Shown one piece after another: positions 58,637-64,000 of a DNA stretch of 64,000 bases. The DNA is from Verpa conica (Eukaryota > Ascomycota > Pezizomycetes > Pezizales > Morchellaceae), in NCBI GenBank assembly GCA_033030425.1, contig JAUFSD010000003.1, positions 1,736,001-1,800,000 of the forward strand. The letters run 5' to 3'. The notes beneath the pieces were generated by a model. It ran no database searches and was not told the DNA's origin. It worked only from the letters and a program-made list of their open reading frames with translations. The stretch's first letter is position 1; the number at the start of each line of letters is the position of its first letter. Position numbers and translations under genes: made by a program.

Positions 58637-61529
58637 GACGTAATTGACGCGCAAGAGAATAAAAAAACAAAAAGAATAAAAAAAAACAAAAAAAAGGCGA
58701 TTAACTTTGTGGGGAGTTTAAATGTCGAAAACCAAAGAGAGTAGGATGATGAGGCGCGGGCGCTTGTACAACGGAAACGGTGGTAGAAGGTTGGACGGTG
58801 CGAAAGATTCATATCCCTCCGCGGAAACAGTCGATGGCTTTGTGTTATGACACAGCCCCGCATTCAACTCTGTGCGACGATATTTGTGTCACACTTCCAC
58901 ACATCAAGGTACCGCTTGGCGCATACCGTTTCCCTCCTTGGCTACAGAACTCTGTGTGGTTCAGATTGTCGGATTATTATTTAGGATTGCCGTCGTTTCA
59001 CGGGAGCCAGCCCTCCACCCCTAGATCTTCGGGGTTGCCGATAATCTAACAAAATCTGTCAAATCAGAGCCTTTCCTTTCATCAACCTTACTTGACTCTA
59101 CTCACTTCTAGTTCTCTCCCCCCACTCCTATTCGAAGCTGCAGCTCAGAAATCCTTACTCTATCCTCTTTTTCCTTGCCTAGAATTCCACTCATTGTCTC
59201 ACCATCCATGTCTCCACCCCTTTTTCTTTTGTTATACTTCTCCTTTAATGTTCGCTTCAAATGTGCATTTTATTTTGTGACTAAATTATCCATGGGTTTA
59301 CTTTTATCGGTTGGTTATTGGGAGGGGGGGTATGGGTATTCAACGGAGTTTATGATTTTATTGATGTATATTTGGGAGGCGTACGTTGTATATGGGGGAA
59401 AATTTTATGTTGTAATTGTCTTATTGGGCATTAATCGGCTGAAGACTTTTAGTTAATGAATCTAAAGAGAGAGAGTTAGAATAACAAAGGTTACCAGATA
59501 CCTCATGTTTTATTTCCTTTTTTTTTCTCTCACGGAACAAATATAGATTACATCGGGCTGCAGAGTGTGCGGTTGTAACAGCGATTGGAGGATAGTTATT
59601 GTGGGGATTCTAATGATAGAAAGAAAAGAAAAACTGATATGTACCGTCTGTTATGATGAGGTTGCGAACATATGACACCTCAGGATTTTTTTTTTTTTTT
59701 TTTAAATAACCGCATGCTTGCTTTGTGCGAAGCAGGGTGCCTTGGGGAAGCCAGGTGCTCATTGTTCTATCGAAATCGAGCTCAACGAGTTCTCAAGAGC
59801 GAACATCCCGATCCCATATAAGGTTCCAATCGCTGAATGGCCAGCCTGTCGTGCATGTTCTAAATAAACGATCCTGCATCTCATTCAGCCCCCACACAAA
59901 CTGTCAACGAAGCTTCCAAGGATAGTAACTAGAAGCCAGAGGAGGCTTTTTTAAAGTGTGCAAGGTTATTTATGAGTCAAAAAAAGGTCACATTAATAAT
60001 ATAATATGCGCACCCAATCGCGGCTAATCTCCATGTTCGCGTACTATCGGCACACAGGCGTATGATTAATCACCAGGAGCCGGCCCGAGTTACATAATGA
60101 TTGTTTAATCGGCCCTTGGAGAGGGGGGGGCCAAACGTAGCCGACCGCTCCGGTGCCAATCGGAGAGAATCCGACGTTTGTGTTTCTCATTGTATTGTAT
60201 CGTGCATTTTTTTGTAGCCTGCACCAAGCCGTTAGATTTTTTTTTTTTTACCTGGGCGTGCGTGAAACCTAGTACTCTTTACTTGCCTAAAGTTAGCTTG
60301 AAGGATTCTAGGATACAAAATATCAAAAGATTTGGGTAAGTAGAACTTCACCTCATTGGCCAACTGCTAAAGTGCAAAGTCGTTTGGCTTGACCAAGGAA
60401 TAATGGTGGCTGCATTGGTTTGGACATCTGAGCTCTGAAGTCACAAACGTGTAGAGGACGAAAGGGCCGTAGAGTTTTATACGTTTACTTGAGGTTGCAT
60501 TTTCGCTATGTGGCTTAAGGTGATACAAGCCACCATTCTAAACTTATCAACATTTAGCGAGAACGCGTTTGGTGTTGGCGTTTGAACAATCACTTAGGGT
60601 TATTATATATAGTTACCGAACATTAACACAGGACGACTTTAAATACAGCTGAGCGTGCTATGCTCTATAAATCATCTCCTTTTGTATGATTATATAAGCG
60701 TATATATTGTAAGAGAACCAACTGTCGGCCCGGTTGAGCTAATTTGTCAATCACTAATTGTCTTGATTCCAATTCCAGTGTATCTATAATTTACGGATAC
60801 CCTAAATCACTATTATGTGTTTATATATCTAGGCTTTGGTAATGGGTTTGGACCACTAAGGTTGTGGTAAAAAGCTTTTTACACTTTAATTTGTTGTAGT
60901 CAACATTTCAGATTTTCCCCTCTTTATGCGCAACTATGTGGCGCATGCAGGGACCTAATCAGTAACATAAATTTAGAAATAAAAAAACTCAGGCTAGTGT
61001 ATTACTTAATCCGACCTCTGGAGACGAGCCGAGGCTCATTCGTGCGACCGTTAACGAGTGATGGTGTGTGATAATTATTAATTACTTGTAGCAAGAACCT
61101 ACCTCGGCCAAGATATCTTTATCAGATGGAATTTTTTGACACATGGAGCAGTAGGGCCCTAACCTAGAAGCTCTTATAGTTAACTTTCTATAGTATATAT
61201 TTATGGGAAAATCTAATAGTGATGACTTATAGTCTCATCTTTTCATACGCTTTGGACTGAATATTGCGTAAACTTTAAATTTGACATATATATATATACC
61301 TATTCGATCTTTAATTGGAGCACCTAGCTATCATTAGACTTCATAGCATACAAATATGGTCATATATAGGACTATATCTACCTAGCGAGTATTTTAGTCT
61401 TTATGATGGTTTTAATTAAGGGAGCTCAAAATATAGTCTCATGGTGAAAAGAATCTGCTTCTATTAGGCTAAGCTAAGGTTATACTAAGAGATAAGAATA
61501 ATTTACTTTCTAAATAAAGCCAAAAGAAG

Positions 61530-61588
61530 AAAGAGAATAGAGACATGTACCCATGATTAATTCATTTATTCATTCAAAGAGAATAGAG
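61530..61588 (+). mobile_element. 33-bp 3' end of the same non-LTR retrotransposon with 13-bp target-site duplication
   Basis: AAAGAGAATAGAG occurs at 61530-61542 and 61576-61588. The 33 bases between them end in ATTC-type repeats and align with the insertion at 38345-38380: over the shared 31 bases starting ATGTAC only about four positions differ. The targets are unrelated, so these are separate insertion events. Confidence 0.82.
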
Positions 61589-63486
61589 GGTTGGAAAATG
61601 AATAAAAAACTGACTAAATTAAATCTCAAAGTCAAGGTAGCGTGAAAGATTGTACTAGCCGTTTTGTAGCCGAGTTACTGATACTTAATTGAGCCTATTG
61701 CTTTTTCACGCCAAAGGCCTGCGTTTTGAATGCCTCTGCATAGCCCCCGCCTTATTAGGAATCCTATATAAAATGATCTTGATCGTATGTAGTACATAAA
61801 CAAGCTAACCTTTATCTTTAAGATTGTAAATTTGTAAATTATCATAGCATCAGGTTCCTGGCCCACGGGTACCTTGGACTAAGTGCTCGTGTATTCATTT
61901 TGGGTAAAAAAACCCACTTTCTGGATCACAGGTATCACTCGATCTTTACTAAAGCAAATAGCCTAGCTTACCATATTTTTATAACATAAAGCGCTGTTTT
62001 GATCTTTCGTTGTATGGCCATCTAAAGCTAGGATAGCTTCCTTAGACAAAGATAACTTACCTGGTCTAGTACACAAATAGAGACTTCTTTCCAAAGGGGG
62101 ATATATAACTACATCCTTACTAATGCGATATATGAAATTCCAGGACGTAGCCTTTAGAATCAAGCCCCCGAGATTGAAACTACAAAGATACCGATTTTTT
62201 TTCTGCGTATACGGTTAAATAATCCAATCAGTACTAGTTCTCACAGCGAAGTTTATCGGAAGTGAAAGGGTAGTGAGAAGTGAGTGGGAAAGTTGAATAG
62301 AAGATAAGGTGGGAGTTGGCAGTGAGGAAGGGGAGTAAGAGTAGAGACGTTTATTGTGTTTTTAACTGTTCTTAGTTTATGTACTGATGTACTATAGACG
62401 TCGGGATGGGTGTACAAACTATTAATCTCTTCACTCATCCATACAGCAAAGTATATGGAGCGGTGGGTATATCAGAATATATTTGCCGCCGGTATAAGAA
62501 GGCTGAGGTCTAGTGCAACAATGAGCATAAGAACGTGCTGTATTTTGGTGTGTGGGTGTTATTGGTCGCAAACTGCTTTTACTGACATATAATAGACCCA
62601 TTAGGGGTTGGCCATGGGGTCTTTAGTGAGCTAATACCTAGAAGTGATAAAAGAACCTCTGAAATTTAGAGCCAAGAGCCTTTTTTATATATTATTTTGG
62701 GGTCTAGAGCAAAAGAAAAGTATAGACTTTAGAAGTATAGTAATCTCCTCGCCCATCTATTAAGTACACATACGTACGTGCTCGTTCTTACTGTACTTCT
62801 CTTCCCCACACTTTCCACTTATATTCATATGAAAAGTCAACCGGTGCCTTCTTCCTATACTCTAAGGACCAACCATGACCTTAACCAACCCTTAGTCTCG
62901 ATCTCGTATTGTATCTGGTCTTACTAATTCTGGCAGCCCTTGTAGCTTACTACTTATTACTGTATAGATTCACCTACCATAGTCACGTATTATAAAGGGA
63001 TTACGGAGTTAATTCTAGGGGTGAGAAAAAAGCCACCAAGTGTAAATATGAACTTTTAGCCCCGTTCGTGGTACCTGCACATCGGGTACGCGCGTGCCTC
63101 CAATGGTTCAGCCCGAAAGTTAGCGGAGATGCACCTATTGTGGAGACATACTATGAACAGGCTAGGGAAATCACATTATTTCATGTCTAATACCAAATAA
63201 TTGCACACAAAGGTCATTGGGGGAGCCCAGTACGTAGTTCCATGAACTCACCACCTATAGGTGATGAGGAAATATTATTATCTATCCTAGATCTACTATT
63301 GATTAAAAGTATATGGTTTATTTGACGCCTACTCAAACCTCAGTAGGCAATGTATCACTAGGCGTCACCACTGATCCTGTGTTAAGTGAGTCTACCCATT
63401 CAAGACACGCCTCGAATAGCTAGGCGACCTATCGGAGGGGATGTATAAAAGAAATCAATTTATATCCAGCCCATACAAGGCCCGCA

Positions 63487-63567
63487 CTTCCAACAAACCG
63501 GCCTATTCAGGGCGTGTCCCCTCCAACAGGCCGACCCGTTCAGGGTACGTGCCTCCGACAGGCAGCG
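63487..63567. repeat. Tandem repeat, about 33-bp unit, 2.4 copies
   Basis: Units start near 63489, 63522 and 63554 around a core of TCCAACA, CCG and TTCAGGG. Differences between copies are mostly C/T and G/A transitions. It lies in GC-richer DNA within an AT-rich region, so it may be the remnant of a larger repeat. Confidence 0.65.
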
Positions 63568-64000
63568 TACCACCCCTCCTCCAAACGGATCAGAAAAGGC
63601 GCGTCAGGCTAATTAGCTAATGAGTGATTAGCTATGACTTGCTTTAGTATCGCGGTTCAGTAACCTGATATTTTTCAACGTGACCCCTTCATGCTCAGCT
63701 GATTATTAATTATTAATAATGCAATGTAAATCTGTACGTACTTCCGCTGTCACTTTTTTATATATTCCGACCACGGGAGTATTCTTATGAAGGATTGTGA
63801 AATGAGGCTATTGCGTTTACGCGGGTATATATATTATATTTCTATACCCTAAAGATGGAGAGTTTTGGCATGGGGGGGGAGGGGAGGGGAGGGCTAACTA
63901 GTTAGAGCATCATATATATTTCTCTTGCATGTCGAAATATATATATGCCTAGTTGCTTTCGTACGCGCCCGATCGTCTTAATCTGTCACGAGTATAGTAG

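Larger units (their letters stand above)
58637..64000. other. AT-rich intergenic DNA with repeat remnants
   Basis: No supported gene. It has poly(T) runs at about 59517-59526 and 59687-59703, an AT-rich core at 60600-62700, a 33-bp retroelement insertion at 61543 and a 33-bp-period tandem repeat at 63487. The small frames here lack domains. Confidence 0.5.

Noticed and set aside
1..64000. CRISPR arrays, rRNA genes, bacterial-type operons
   Set aside because: No spaced direct-repeat array or rRNA sequence seen; gene structure is eukaryotic throughout.

Overview
The window is nuclear DNA of a filamentous ascomycete (Pezizomycotina). The evidence is many short spliceosomal introns of about 43-124 bp with CTAA-type branch sites and YAG acceptors, a hybrid-kinase phytochrome of the fungal type, a fungal full-size PDR-type ABC transporter, a Mediator MED13 subunit, a tRNA-Pro with a 10-nt intron, and scattered TTAGGG-type telomere-like motifs. 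Nine protein genes in 64 kb, two non-coding stretches of about 9 and 11 kb, and transition-rich repeats suggest a repeat-bearing genome, possibly an early-branching class such as Pezizomycetes. The class is an inference and is uncertain.

Layout. 0-2.5 kb: tRNA-Pro(TGG) and, 88 bp downstream, a 324-bp foldback/MITE-like element. 2.55-12.9 kb: three minus-strand genes: a 12-exon PDR/ABCG transporter (one intron is GC-AG), a six-exon SIRT5-like sirtuin, and a pseudokinase-like protein. 14.3-20.2 kb: two plus-strand genes: a LAMTOR1/Ego1-like lipid-anchored protein and a large multi-exon coiled-coil protein with an adjacent SUMO-interaction motif and sumoylation consensus. 24.4-29.1 kb: a complete phytochrome. 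31.8-37.3 kb: MED13. 37.3-46.1 kb: gene desert with simple repeats and a tiny non-LTR retrotransposon insertion. 46.15-46.87 kb: an intronless, strongly codon-biased gene for an unrecognised CCCH/RS-like protein. 46.9-58.0 kb: second desert. 58.0-58.6 kb: a small low-complexity protein. 58.6-64 kb: AT-rich repeat-bearing DNA with a second tiny retrotransposon insertion of the same family.

Functional picture. The genes do not form an obvious cluster or pathway. They are housekeeping or regulatory genes (transport, NAD-dependent deacylation, TORC1/vacuole scaffold, light sensing, Mediator kinase module) in gene-poor DNA. I reconstructed exon structures by hand, and the totals are in frame for all multi-exon genes; the coiled-coil gene has one ambiguous intron. 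The most unusual items are two independent 33-36 bp 'dead-on-arrival' retroelement insertions with 13-14 bp target duplications, the foldback element whose arms differ only by transitions, and the zinc-site/RS-like gene isolated between the two deserts.
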